A stretch of 64,000 bases of DNA, from positions 696,138 to 760,137 of the forward strand of contig CAWJGC010000007.1 in NCBI GenBank assembly GCA_963842355.1, given 5' to 3'. The stretch comes from JASHPR01 sp963842355 (lineage in GTDB: Bacteria; Actinomycetota; Actinomycetes; Streptosporangiales; Streptosporangiaceae). The notes under the pieces are model-generated. The model was not told the origin of the DNA and searched no databases. It saw nothing but the letters and a program-made list of their open reading frames with translations. Below, piece after piece: positions 25,095-33,819 of the stretch; the first letter of the stretch is position 1, and each line of letters opens with the position of its first letter. The translations under genes were made by a program, and so were the position numbers.

Positions 25095-26801
25095 GTGAAC
25101 GGCCGCCAAGGCCGCGCCGCCTGGCTGCTAGGGTCCCTGCTCGGGGCCGTGTCGCTGGCGTCCTGCGTCCGGGCCGCACCATCCGCCAGCCTGGTCACCT
25201 ACTATCTCAGCCCGTCCGGCAACAACGGGGCAGCCGGAACCTCACCGTCGACTGCATGGCGGTCCCTGAGCAAGGCCAGTTCCGTGGCCATGCCGCCCGG
25301 CACGCGGCTGCTCCTGCAGGGCGGCCAGCGCTTCGCCGGGAACCTGACGCTCGACCAGCGGGACGGGGGCGATGCCGCCAGGCCCGTCCTGGTCAGCTCG
25401 TACGGCACCGGCCGCGCCACCATCGCCGCGGCGAGCGGCTCGGGTATCGCCGTCTACGACACCGCAGGTGTAGACATCCGCGACCTGTACATCACCGGGC
25501 CGTCAACCACGCGGCAAGTCGGCGCCGGCATCAACGCGTACAGCAACGTGCCGGGGAACTGGAAGCTCGACCACATCACGATCGCTGGTGTCGACATCAG
25601 CGGCTTCGCGAACGGTATCGCGATCGGCGGCGGGAACGGCACCACGGGCTTCCGGGATGTCCAGATCAGCGACTCGGTGCTGCACGGAAATCTTGACGCG
25701 GGCCTGCTGACGTACGGGCCACCCTTCCTTCCGGCGGCGCGGAACTACGCCAACCAGGATGTGCAGGTCTCCCGCGTCACGGCCTACCAGAACCCTGGCA
25801 ATCCGCGCCTCACGGCCTACAGCTCGGGAAACGGCATGGTCTTTGGAAGTGTCAAGAACGGGGCCATAGAATGGTCCGCAGCCTACGATAACGGTGGTGC
25901 GGGCGGCTCGCAGCCGGGCCCGGAGGGGATCTGGGCGTACAATTCGTCGAATGTGACAATAGCGCACAATTTATCTTACGATAACCGGACAGGCGACGGC
26001 GTGGACGGGAACGGTTTCGGGCTGGACCAGAATACGTCCGGCTCGTGCCTGGAGTACAACGTGTCTTACGGAAACGACGGCGCCGGATACCTGCTGTACT
26101 CGGTCGCCGACAATGGAGCTGCGACAGGAAACACGGTGCGGTTCAATCTCAGCAGCGGCAATGCTCAGGACCGTAATCACCATTTCGGCGGCGTCACCGT
26201 CAGCGGGTTTATGAGGAACACCGGGATATATCAGAACACCGTGGTAATGCAGGCGCAGCCTGGTAATTATTCCCCGGCTCTGGTGCTGGGTGGCGATGTT
26301 CATGGCATTACCGTGCGCAATAACATCTTCATGTCACCGGTCGGCCCTATAGTAGTCGCTCACAGTACGCTCACGACATCAGCGGCCTTGTTGCAGGGCA
26401 ACGACTATGCGGCAGCGGTGCCTGACTGGTCCGTCCTGTGGGGCCCGACTACCTACACCTCATTGGCAACGTGGCGGTCGGCGACCGGCCAGGAAATCGT
26501 GGCGGGACGCCCAGCTGGCTTCACGGCCGATCCCAGACTGGCCGGACCCTTCCTTGGCCTGCGGTCCGGGGCCCCCGGCAGTGCCCGGCCTGGCCAGGGG
26601 CTTCGTCCTGCGCCCGGGCTCTCCGCTGATCGGCGCGGGACTCGACCTGTCGCGCCTCTTCGGTGGGCCTCCCGGGCTCCGCTATTTCTCCGGCGCCTTG
26701 ATACCCGCACGGCACCCGGACATCGGAGCTCAGTAGCTTCGCGCCGGCGGCCGCCTGCCACACCGGCACGCCCGCGGGGTCCTCACCATCGATCGCGATG
26801 A
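25095..26801 (+). CDS. Beta-helix lipoprotein, frameshifted near C-terminus
   Basis: The GTG start gives a lipoprotein signal peptide: basic MNGRQGR, a hydrophobic stretch, and lipobox LASC with Cys24. Then come the shared domain start VTYYLSPSGNNGAAGTSPST and ~400 residues of N/G-rich beta-helix rungs (for example NVTIAHNLSYDNRTGDG). TYTSLATWRSATGQE aligns with the paralogue at 20338. After about 26590 the homologous ending (FVLRPGSPLIGAGLDLSRL, then stop at 26736) is in another frame, while the present frame runs into Arg-rich sequence to 26801. One indel probably accounts for this. Expected location is the outer face of the cell membrane, acting on the polymer made by the adjacent GT2 enzyme. 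Confidence 0.82.
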   Translation: MNGRQGRAAWLLGSLLGAVSLASCVRAAPSASLVTYYLSPSGNNGAAGTSPSTAWRSLSKASSVAMPPGTRLLLQGGQRFAGNLTLDQRDGGDAARPVLVSSYGTGRATIAAASGSGIAVYDTAGVDIRDLYITGPSTTRQVGAGINAYSNVPGNWKLDHITIAGVDISGFANGIAIGGGNGTTGFRDVQISDSVLHGNLDAGLLTYGPPFLPAARNYANQDVQVSRVTAYQNPGNPRLTAYSSGNGMVFGSVKNGAIEWSAAYDNGGAGGSQPGPEGIWAYNSSNVTIAHNLSYDNRTGDGVDGNGFGLDQNTSGSCLEYNVSYGNDGAGYLLYSVADNGAATGNTVRFNLSSGNAQDRNHHFGGVTVSGFMRNTGIYQNTVVMQAQPGNYSPALVLGGDVHGITVRNNIFMSPVGPIVVAHSTLTTSAALLQGNDYAAAVPDWSVLWGPTTYTSLATWRSATGQEIVAGRPAGFTADPRLAGPFLGLRSGAPGSARPGQGLRPAPGLSADRRGTRPVAPLRWASRAPLFLRRLDTRTAPGHRSSVASRRRPPATPARPRGPHHRSR

Positions 26802-27124
26802 CCGCCTCCGGGAGGCCCAGAAGCCGCCGGTGAGCGGCTGTGGTGGGTCAGCCAGCTCGGCGCCCTCGAAGCCCGGTTCGGCCTGCATCCTGAAGAGAAC
26901 ATAACGCCCGAGATGGTACGAGACCCGGCATCCTGACCGGCAGTCCCGGCAGTCCCGGCGGCAAGGTTCGCGCCGCACTGGTCGGCCATCTCGGCCCATG
27001 CCACCGGGTCGGAACTGGCAAGCCGAATGCTGCTGGTGGCAGTCTGAGACCGCCCCTGCGGGAGCACTCCCGATCCACCGGGGACCCTGGCGCCGCCCGT
27101 TCGGAAACCGATGACCTTTCTCCG
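26802..27124. other. Intergenic, nothing recognised
   Basis: Several short overlapping open frames exist on both strands, including minus-strand peptides such as YHLGRYVLFRMQAEPGFEGA, but no frame is sustained or matches a family I know. It must contain the promoter of the LAL regulator at 27125. Confidence 0.5.
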
Positions 27125-29959
27125 ATGTCGAGGGATTGCTGTCAGACTAGGCTGATGGCGCAGGTATTGTGCCCGGTCGTGATCGGCAGGGACGCCGCGC
27201 TGGAGGCGGTCGACGCGGCGCTGACGGCCGCTATGGCCGGGCACGGCGGGTGTGTAGTGATCACCGGGGAGCCGGGGATCGGCAAGTCGCGGCTGGCCCT
27301 GGAGACGGCCAGCCGGGCGGCCAGCCGCGGCATCCGGGTCGTTACCAGCCGGGCGGTGCCGCAGTCAGCGACCGCTGCTTACCGGCCGCTAACGGACGCG
27401 CTTGTGCAGCTCCTCCGGGACCGGGCCGTTCCCGATGACGCGACGATGGAGCCGTGGCTGCCCGCGCTGAGCGCGCTGCTGCCGGGGATGGCTGGCCGCG
27501 CTCCGGCGAGTGGAGAGGTCTCACCTGGAATCCGCGGTGAGGCGCTGATCCAGCTTCTTCGGCGCCTCGCGCCGCAGGGCCTGGTCATAGTGCTGGAGGA
27601 CCTGCACTGGGCGGACCCGGACACCGTGGCCCTGATGGAGTACCTTGGCGAGCACCTTGATGGCGAGTCGCTGCTGTGCGTACTTACCCTGCGCGCCAAC
27701 CGGCCGTCGGCCGCACTGGAAGTGGTCCGCCGACAGCGGGGCCGGCCCGGCGTACTTCACCTCGGTCTTGACCGGCTCAGCGATGAGGACATGGCGCGCA
27801 TGGTCCATGCCTGCATCCCGGGAGCAGAGGCGGGACTCCTGCGCCGGGTGCAGGCCTCCGCCGAAGGAGTACCGCTGCTGGTGGAAGATCTGCTGGCGTC
27901 GCCCGGGCTGCCGGAGTCGTTCACCGAGACTGTCCGCGAGCGCCTGGCCAGGTTCAGCGCACCGCAGCGATCGGTGATCGAGGCCGCTGCCATCCTCGGC
28001 CGCCACTTCGACTGGGAACTGCTCCCGGCCGTGAGCGGCCAGACTGCGGCGCTGGTGGCGGAGACGCTCGGGCTCGCTGTCGAGCAACTGCTGGTGAGCG
28101 CCGACGGCACGGCCTTCCGCTTTCGGCACGCACTGACCCGCGAAGCGGTGCTCGATACCATGCTGCCACCCCGCCAGCGGGCCCTGGCCTCGGCGGCGCT
28201 CGCCGTTCTGGACGCCGCACACCCGCGCCTGGAAGGCGGCCTGCGCGAGCTGGCCGCCGAGCTGGCGAACCGCGCCGGGGACCGCCGCCGGGCCGGAACG
28301 CTGCTGAGCGAGTCCGGCGGCCAGGCGCTGGCCTGGGGGGCGCTGGCCACTGCGATCGGTACCCTACGGCGTGCCGCTGACCTCCTCGAAGGCACTCCCG
28401 AGCGGGAACAGGCGGAACTTCTGCTGGTCGAAGCGCTGGCGCTGGCTGGGCGGGTTGAGGAGGCAGCGGCGGCCGGCGGCCATCTCATCACCCGGCTCGG
28501 GACCGAGGCGGCGGAACTCCGGACGGAGGTTCACCTTCGCCTCAGCCAGGCGGCGGCGGGCGCCTCGCGGTGGGAGATGGCCCGTCACCATCTCGGCGCC
28601 GCCCGGCACCTGGCCGGAACCGCCCCGCCGGCTGGCGTGCGCGCTCGCATGGGCGTCATCGATGCCGAAGTGGCCTTCGCCGCCGATGACCTCGATGAGG
28701 CCCGGCTTTTCGCCGAGGACGTCCTCGCCGCCGAGGGCAGTGCTCCGGATGTCCGCTGTCATGCGCTGGAGCTCATCGGCCGGAGCCACCGGCTGCGTGA
28801 TCTCGGCGCCGCCCGCGCGGCGTTCGAGAGCGCGCTGGTCACCGCGGAGGCAGTCGGCCTGCCGTTGTGGCGGCTGCGCGCCCTGCACGAGCTGGGCACG
28901 ATCGACCTACTTGATCATGCCGGAGTAGAGCGGTTGTCCGAGGCGCGGCTCGCTGCCGAGCAGATGGGTGCGCTGAGTACCGTGGCGATTCTGGATCTCC
29001 AGCTCGCCGCGGGCTTCACCTGCCGCTGGGAACTGGACACGTGTGATGCCCACGCGCAGGCCGCCGTCGGCCTCGCCGAGCGCCTTGGCCTGGACCAGGT
29101 CCGGGCCAAGGCGCTGGCGGTACTCACAGGCAGCGCCAGCATGCGCGCCGACGCCGGGCAGACAGAGCGCTACGCCGCCCGCGCCATCGCGGCCGCTCCG
29201 GACGACCAGATGGTCGAGGGCATCTGCTGGGCCAGCCGGGGAGCAGTGCTTCTGCTCGGTGGCGAGGCCGCGGCGGCCGTGGAACCCTACGTCCGGGGGA
29301 TGGCGATCCTGGCTCGCCTTCCGCATGCCGAACCCGCGGGGCTTCGGGCGCTATGGCCGCTGCTCCTGGCCTCACTTGGTGATCACCGGGCGGCACGGGC
29401 GATCGAGGAGGCCCGCCGGCTGGGCGTTGGCGCCATCCGCCACAACCGGAGCCTTATCGGCTATGCCGAGGCGGTTCTGGCCGGGCGAGCCGGGCAGCGG
29501 CAGCGGGCCAACGAACTGGCGGCAGGCTGCGACGTTGGCTTCACGAACTGCGAGGCCTGGGGTGAGCTGGCGAGGTTCTGCGCCGCCCCCGCTGCTCTCG
29601 CCGACGGATGGGGCGACCCGCTCCGCTGGCTGGCCGAGGCCGAGGCAGGATTTGATGGCCGGGACCTGCCCCGCCTGGCCGAGCGCTGCCGTGAACTGCT
29701 GAAGGAGTCGCAGCCCAATCCCTGGGTGGCGGCGGGAATCACCGCCAGGGAGGCGGACGTGCTGCGCCTCGTCGCCGGCGGGCTGGCTAACAAGCAGATC
29801 GCAGCGCGGCTGCAACTGTCGCCACGGACCGTGGAGAAGCACGTCGAGAGCCTGCTGCGCAAGACCGGCGCTCGCTCCCGAACCGGCCTGGTGGCGGCCG
29901 CATCACAGGCCGCAGCCGGCGACTCTCAGCGGGCGTTTCCTCCCGCGGCCACTACGTAG
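27125..29959 (+). CDS. LAL-type LuxR-family regulator, module 1
   Basis: A 944-residue STAND ATPase regulator. Residues 11-20 read MAQVLCPVVI, so Met at about 27155 may be the true start. Walker A is TGEPGIGKSRLALE, Walker B LVIVLEDLHWADPD, and a winged helix-like region follows around 250-340 (SVIEAAAILGRHFDWELLP). TPR-like helices cover ~360-850, and the C-terminal GerE helix-turn-helix reads ITAREADVLRLVAGGLANKQ and LSPRTVEKHVESLLRKTGA. It is paralogous over its whole length to the regulator at 50142. A cupin-DUF1059 gene follows 94 bases later, and a conserved element covers the stop codon. It probably responds to a small ligand and controls the downstream cupin genes. Confidence 0.9.
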   Translation: MSRDCCQTRLMAQVLCPVVIGRDAALEAVDAALTAAMAGHGGCVVITGEPGIGKSRLALETASRAASRGIRVVTSRAVPQSATAAYRPLTDALVQLLRDRAVPDDATMEPWLPALSALLPGMAGRAPASGEVSPGIRGEALIQLLRRLAPQGLVIVLEDLHWADPDTVALMEYLGEHLDGESLLCVLTLRANRPSAALEVVRRQRGRPGVLHLGLDRLSDEDMARMVHACIPGAEAGLLRRVQASAEGVPLLVEDLLASPGLPESFTETVRERLARFSAPQRSVIEAAAILGRHFDWELLPAVSGQTAALVAETLGLAVEQLLVSADGTAFRFRHALTREAVLDTMLPPRQRALASAALAVLDAAHPRLEGGLRELAAELANRAGDRRRAGTLLSESGGQALAWGALATAIGTLRRAADLLEGTPEREQAELLLVEALALAGRVEEAAAAGGHLITRLGTEAAELRTEVHLRLSQAAAGASRWEMARHHLGAARHLAGTAPPAGVRARMGVIDAEVAFAADDLDEARLFAEDVLAAEGSAPDVRCHALELIGRSHRLRDLGAARAAFESALVTAEAVGLPLWRLRALHELGTIDLLDHAGVERLSEARLAAEQMGALSTVAILDLQLAAGFTCRWELDTCDAHAQAAVGLAERLGLDQVRAKALAVLTGSASMRADAGQTERYAARAIAAAPDDQMVEGICWASRGAVLLLGGEAAAAVEPYVRGMAILARLPHAEPAGLRALWPLLLASLGDHRAARAIEEARRLGVGAIRHNRSLIGYAEAVLAGRAGQRQRANELAAGCDVGFTNCEAWGELARFCAAPAALADGWGDPLRWLAEAEAGFDGRDLPRLAERCRELLKESQPNPWVAAGITAREADVLRLVAGGLANKQIAARLQLSPRTVEKHVESLLRKTGARSRTGLVAAASQAAAGDSQRAFPPAATT

Positions 29960-29991
29960 TCGCGGCTGGCATCTACGTGTTGTTCCCGATG
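29952..29991 (+). promoter_or_regulatory. Conserved element at regulator stop codon, copy 1
   Basis: CTACGTAG (29952-29959, whose last three bases are the regulator's TAG) is followed 21 bases later by CTACGTGTT and then CCCGATG 12 bases further on. The same order occurs at 52930-52968 after the paralogous regulator, with 20 and 12 base spacing. Repetition of CTACGT on one DNA face two turns apart suggests a binding site or promoter for the cupin gene. Confidence 0.65.
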
Positions 29992-30053
29992 TGACGGCAG
30001 GCGTCCGGCTTGCATGCTGGCCGGGCAAGCCAGGCCAAGGGAGGCAACACCGG

Positions 30054-30572
30054 ATGTTCGAAGCTACGAAACTAATCGTGGCAGTCAAGAACATCGAGAC
30101 GCCCGATGAGCGGCACGCGTTCGAACACGCCTCGCTCAACGTGGTCAACCTGCCCGGCGTCACGATCGCCCGCACTGTGTATCAGCCCGGTTGGAAGTGG
30201 TCGACCGACGTCAAGCCGGTCGTTGGCACGGAAGCTTGCCAGGCGGCCCACACCGGCTACATCATCTCCGGCCGGCTCCACGGCCGCATGGACGACGGCC
30301 GCGAATACGACTTCGGCCCGGGTGACGCTCACGTGGTGTCGGCCGGTCACGACGCCTGGGTGGAGGGGGACGAGCCGTGCGTCGCGCTTGACCTCGCTTT
30401 TACCGGACGTGCTCTAGCCGGGCACGTCGGCCGCTGCCCCTGCGGGGTTGAGTTCCGGGTCGCTAGCGACGACCAGCTCGGCCAGCTTGTCGCCGCCATC
30501 CGCGAGCACGCGCGCAGCTCCCACGGGCACGAGCTCACCGCCCAGCAGGTGCTTGCGGAGGTGATGGCATGA
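30054..30572 (+). CDS. Cupin-DUF1059 fusion protein, module 1
   Basis: 172 residues. The N-terminal ~110 residues are a cupin barrel with YQPGWKWSTDVKPVVGT, then AAHTGYIISGRLHGRMDDG and PGDAHVVSAGHDAWVEGDE, the last carrying metal-ligand-type histidines. The C-terminal ~45 residues are a DUF1059 unit, CPCGVEFRVASDDQLGQLVA, ending HGHELTAQQVLAEV. DUF1059 is a small Cys/His domain of unknown role. About half the residues match the copy at 53046. GGGAGG lies upstream of the ATG. The stop overlaps the next ATG (ATGATC), so the NTF2-like protein is co-translated. Function is unknown; ligand sensing or a simple oxygenase reaction are possibilities. Confidence 0.85.
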   Translation: MFEATKLIVAVKNIETPDERHAFEHASLNVVNLPGVTIARTVYQPGWKWSTDVKPVVGTEACQAAHTGYIISGRLHGRMDDGREYDFGPGDAHVVSAGHDAWVEGDEPCVALDLAFTGRALAGHVGRCPCGVEFRVASDDQLGQLVAAIREHARSSHGHELTAQQVLAEVMA

Positions 30573-30910
30573 TCTGCTCCGACCTGGAGGGCGCCGGCGC
30601 CGCCCTCATGCAGCCCGAGCCCGAAACCGTCGCAGGGAGTCAGCAGCTTAGGGCCACGTGCGAGGCCGCTTTCGAGAACATGCGCCTGGACTTTACGTTC
30701 CGATTCGACGACATCACCGTCAAAGGCGACCTCGCGGCAGCCAGGGCAGCATGCCAGGGGACGATCAGGATCCGCGCTACCGGCGAGACGCAACCAGCGC
30801 GTCTCCGGCAGCTGTTCGTTCTGGAACGCACGGGGGGCCACTGGAAGATCACGCAGTGCATGGACCAGCAGATGCCGGAGCAGTCAGGAGGGGGCTGCTC
30901 CGGCATCTAG
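30569..30910 (+). CDS. NTF2-like/SnoaL-type protein, short N-terminus
   Basis: 113 residues. GSQQLRATCEAAFENMRLDF, DDITVKGDLAAARAACQGTI and LRQLFVLERTGGHWKITQCM match the second helix and sheet of DUF4440/NTF2-like proteins, which form a cone-shaped pocket. Compared with the ~140-residue norm the first helix is missing, so the start may have been lost or lies within the upstream frame. The ATG overlaps the cupin stop by four bases (ATGA), supporting co-expression. No catalytic residues are evident. Confidence 0.7.
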   Translation: MICSDLEGAGAALMQPEPETVAGSQQLRATCEAAFENMRLDFTFRFDDITVKGDLAAARAACQGTIRIRATGETQPARLRQLFVLERTGGHWKITQCMDQQMPEQSGGGCSGI

Positions 30911-30970
30911 CGAGTCCGCCATCCGGATTCGGGCACGTTCCGCATCCGCTTGCGGCGCCGGGCATGACGC

Positions 30971-31043
30971 GGCTCCGGCTACGCCGACGCATACCTGCCC
31001 GTACAGGGGCCGTGCAGGTAGACGTCGGCGTAGCCGGAGCCGT
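30971..31043. repeat. Inverted repeat, possible gene-end duplication
   Basis: Arms 30971-31004 and 31012-31043 share GGCTCCGGCTACGCCGAC in opposite orientations with a few gaps, so a strong hairpin can form. Each arm encodes GSGYAD-x-YL on its own strand. The longer minus-strand frame is described at 30979. Confidence 0.7.
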
Positions 31044-31092
31044 CCGTGTGCCTGCTCTCGGGGCGCCGGGCGGTCACGGCTCCCGTCCACCG
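30979..31092 (-). pseudogene. Fragment resembling the C-terminus of the secreted nuclease
   Basis: Minus-strand reading gives VTARRPESRHTDGSGYADVY followed by LHGPC and a stop. The same pattern, VTAxxxxxxxTWHTDATGYADVYLY, ends the HNH protein at 58164. It therefore looks like the 3' scrap of a gene with that C-terminal domain. The remaining ~200 bases to the VOC gene hold nothing recognisable. Confidence 0.45.
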
Positions 31093-31285
31093 ATGCACTG
31101 AGGGCAACGTGAAGGCCGGGCCCGCCATCTGACCGAAGCTGCTCAGACATACCGCCTCTGCCGCCGCCTGCGGTCCGGATCCCCACGCGGACGTGGAAGG
31201 AGATCGAACGCTTAACTCGTAGTAACGTCGGCTGCGGGCCCCGTCGCAAAGCGGGGTGTGAGACCTAGCCAGCGGAGGTGCCCGG

Positions 31286-31532
31286 ATGGCCGAGCTCCCA
31301 TCGCCCCCAGACGGGATTGTGCTGACCCACTTCATCGTCTCGGACGATGTCGAGCGCTCTCGGCGCTTCTACACCGAAGTACTCGGCGGCAGGGTGGCCT
31401 TTCCCGGAGATCCAGTCAATGTTGCGCTGGCCAACAGCTGGATCGTCATCAATGGCGGCGGAGGACCGACCGACGACAAGCCTACGGTCATCCTGGAGAC
31501 GCCGCGTGATCCCGACCGGGTCAGCAGCTTCC
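31286..31532 (+). pseudogene. VOC-family protein, 5' part (split by transposon)
   Basis: Encodes MAELPSPPDG then LTHFIVSDDVERSRRFYTEV and ends at DRVSSF, the first beta-alpha-beta unit of a vicinal-oxygen-chelate (glyoxalase/bleomycin-resistance) protein. The insertion starts right after the 8-base target CAGCTTCC. Joining this to 37569-37786 with one target copy restores an uninterrupted ~155-residue frame (SSFLNIRVKDIEAVYAEW). VOC proteins bind a metal and detoxify or bind small molecules. As it stands the protein ends in transposon sequence. Confidence 0.9.
31525..31532 (+). repeat. 8-bp target duplication, left (CAGCTTCC)
   Basis: Identical to 37561-37568. Eight bases is the size expected for IS66-family transposition. 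Confidence 0.92.
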
Positions 31533-33160
31533 GTAACTGGATAGGTCTTTCGGCGGCGGTGATCGCTGGTGAGCGGTGGGTAACTGCCGTGGGGCAGGCT
31601 GGTCCGCGTCAAGTGGTGGCCTGAATTTCTGGGATCCAGGGGTTGTCCAATGGCGGCGCGGGTGAGTGCGTCGAGGGCGCCGATGCCGTGCCGGTCGGCG
31701 GTGGCCAGGTAGGAGCGGATGGCGCAGAAGATCTCGGCTCCGGTCATGGACCGCATGCAGCCGGAGACTTTGATCCGCAGTTTGCTCATGCGTATGGCCT
31801 GCTCAGCTGGGTTGTTGTCGAATGGGACCCGCAGGTCATAGGCAAATCGCAGGTAGTCGCCGGCCCGGTTCCGCATCCGGCTGGCGAGGGCGTGACGTTT
31901 CTTTTCCAGGCTGCTGCGGCGGGCGGCGTTGAGTACGATCCCGGTCTGCGCGGCGTCGGTGAAGTATTTCTCCTGCTCGGCCAGCAGCGCCGGGCCGATG
32001 GCCGTGCGACCGCTAGCGCGAGCGGCCTCGGCTGCGTCTTTCAGCTTGAGCAGCGCCTCGATGGCCTGCCTGGCCCAGATCACGTCCATCGTGCTGCCGG
32101 TCTCGGTGACCGCAGTTAGCTCGCGCAGCAGGTGCGCGTTGCAAAGAGCGTGCCCGGCGACGCCGTCGTAGGTGTCGTACGGCGCCCAGGCGTCGTGCAC
32201 CGCGATCCCCGCGAAGGACGGCAGCACCCCGGCGGCGTCCATCCCATCGGTCCCGCGCTTGCCGTGCACGGTGTGCAGCACGTGGCTGCCGGCCGATGCG
32301 GAGTGGACCCAGGCCAGCTTCCCTGCCACCCGGAACCCGGTCTCGTCGAAGTGGGCGACCTCGCTCGCCAGCAGCGCCTTGATGATCACGTCGATGGCCG
32401 GGGAGATGAACGCGGCGATCTTCTTCGCCGCGGCCGCGACCACTGCGGGCGCGGGCTGGCAGCCGAGCATCTCGCCCAGCGCGGCGCAGGCCCGCTTCCT
32501 CGACAGGAACTGCCCGTGCCACAGGTAGGCGGCCAGCGCGGAGAACCGCGGCCCGTACTGGACGGGGGCGGCCACCCCGGCCGGGGCGCCTGCCTTGGTG
32601 CGCTGCCCGCAGCACGGGCATTCCCGCTCGATCATCTGGTGCTCGGTGACGGTCACCCGCACCTCGGGTACCTCGGTTACCTGCCGCCGCTCGATCCCGG
32701 TCTGCGGCGCGCCGGCCAGCCCGTGACCGCAGCCGCGGCAGACCGCCGGCTCGTACCGGATCACGTGGTCAGGGGCATCCGTCAGCTCCATCGTGACACC
32801 AGGCTGGCCCTTCGGGCGGCCTGGCTTGCGGCCGGTCTTCTTCCGCAGCGACTTCGGCGCCGGCTTGCCCAGCCCGTCCGATGACGGCGGCTTGCTGGAG
32901 TTCCGCGAGTTCTGGTTCACCTGGGCGGCTAGGGCTTCCGCACGGGCTTCCAGCTCGGCGACCCTCGCCACCTGCGCCTGCAAGCCCGCGATGATCTCGT
33001 CCTTCTCCGCCAGCAGCGCCCGCAGCTGCGCGTTGGCGGCACGTAGCCCCGCGATGACATCGTCAGGCGATGCGGCCTCACCGGGTACGGGGCGTATCGG
33101 GCACAGCCGGCACTTTGCCGCAGCCCCGGCGGTTCGGTTCAACTCGCCTTGTCCGGTCAT
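31533..33160 (-). CDS. IS66-family transposase (left copy)
   Basis: The N-terminal leucine-zipper-like helix (VIAGLRAANAQLRALLAEKD) is followed by NSRNSSKPPSSDG, a zinc-finger region with CRGCGHGL and CPCCGQRTKA, and the DDE core with VAHFDETGFRV and AVHDAWAPYDTY. The catalytic glutamate region is RVPFDNNPAEQAIRM, and the C-terminus GAEIFCAIRSYLATADRHG. All landmarks are intact. No stop codon occurs before the inverted repeat: the frame runs through the element end into the antisense of the VOC gene, so the natural stop has been lost. Start ATG 33160 is the first after the PadR junction; an N-terminal boundary a few residues later is possible. Confidence 0.88.
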
Positions 33161-33702
33161 GTGCCGCCTTAGGAGCACATTGGGTGGGTGGTTCACGGCC
33201 CAGGTTGCCCAGTCGCCGAGGGCTTGGTGGAGCCGTATGCCCGCCTCGGCAGCGATCCGTATCGATCTTGGTCTGCGGAGTGTCGCCGTACTCGCCCCGG
33301 TCCTTGGCAGCCCGCGATCGCGCGGTACTTTTCAGCGAGGTCGCGGTAGAACGCCGCCTCCTTCTCCAGGTGTGCGGCAAGCTCCTCGGGGGTCATCAGC
33401 CAGAAGAACACCGAGCGGAGCACGGGCTCCAGCCGCAGCGTGTGGTCCACCTCGACGGCGGTCAGCCAGCGGCGAACCTCCTCGATGCCGGATGCGGTGG
33501 CACGGTAGGTCTTGCGGCGCCGCGGGCCTACGGACTCGATCTGGATAAAGCCGGCGGATTCGAGTTTGCGCAGCTCGCCGTAGATCTGCGGGTGCCCCGC
33601 GGGCCACACGGTGCCGAGCAGGTCCTCGAAGCGCCGGGTGAGATCCCAGCCGCTCGCCGGCTGCTCTGCCAGGAGGCCGATGAGCGCGTGTCTCAGCGAC
33701 AT
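33161..33702 (-). pseudogene. PadR-family regulator, frameshifted, 3' end cut by IS66
   Basis: From ATG 33702: SLRHALIGLLAEQPASGWDL and HPQIYGELRKLESAGFIQIE form the winged helix-turn-helix with the wing PRRRKTYRATASG. A C-terminal effector helix (EEVRRWLTAVEVDHTLR to FYRDLAEKYRAIAG) follows. Near 33310 and 33255 the frame changes twice: KDRGEYGDTPQT and then AAEAGIRLHQALGDWATWAV continue the family's C-terminus in other frames. The last residues run into the IS66 copy. PadR proteins repress neighbouring transport or detoxification genes; here the divergent SDR genes are the likely targets. A start-region AT-rich gap (33703-33819) holds the divergent promoters. Confidence 0.8.
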
Positions 33703-33819
33703 GAAGTACTCTTATGTTTACGCCGACATGTCACTATTGACGTGTGCCACATGCAGATGAGATGATGAAGCCATATGTTCATCCGTAACATGTCTCGGAC
33801 AGACAATAGGAGGGCTTAA

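Noticed and set aside
31265..31532. Extension of the IS66 transposase into the VOC region as a functional C-terminus
   Set aside because: These codons are the antisense of the VOC gene and lie outside the element's inverted repeat, so they are read-through, not transposase.
33161..33196. Start of the IS66 transposase at 33196 (MNHPPN)
   Set aside because: The residues before ATG 33160 continue the PadR C-terminus (GDWATWAVNHPP), so the longer start belongs to the PadR remnant.
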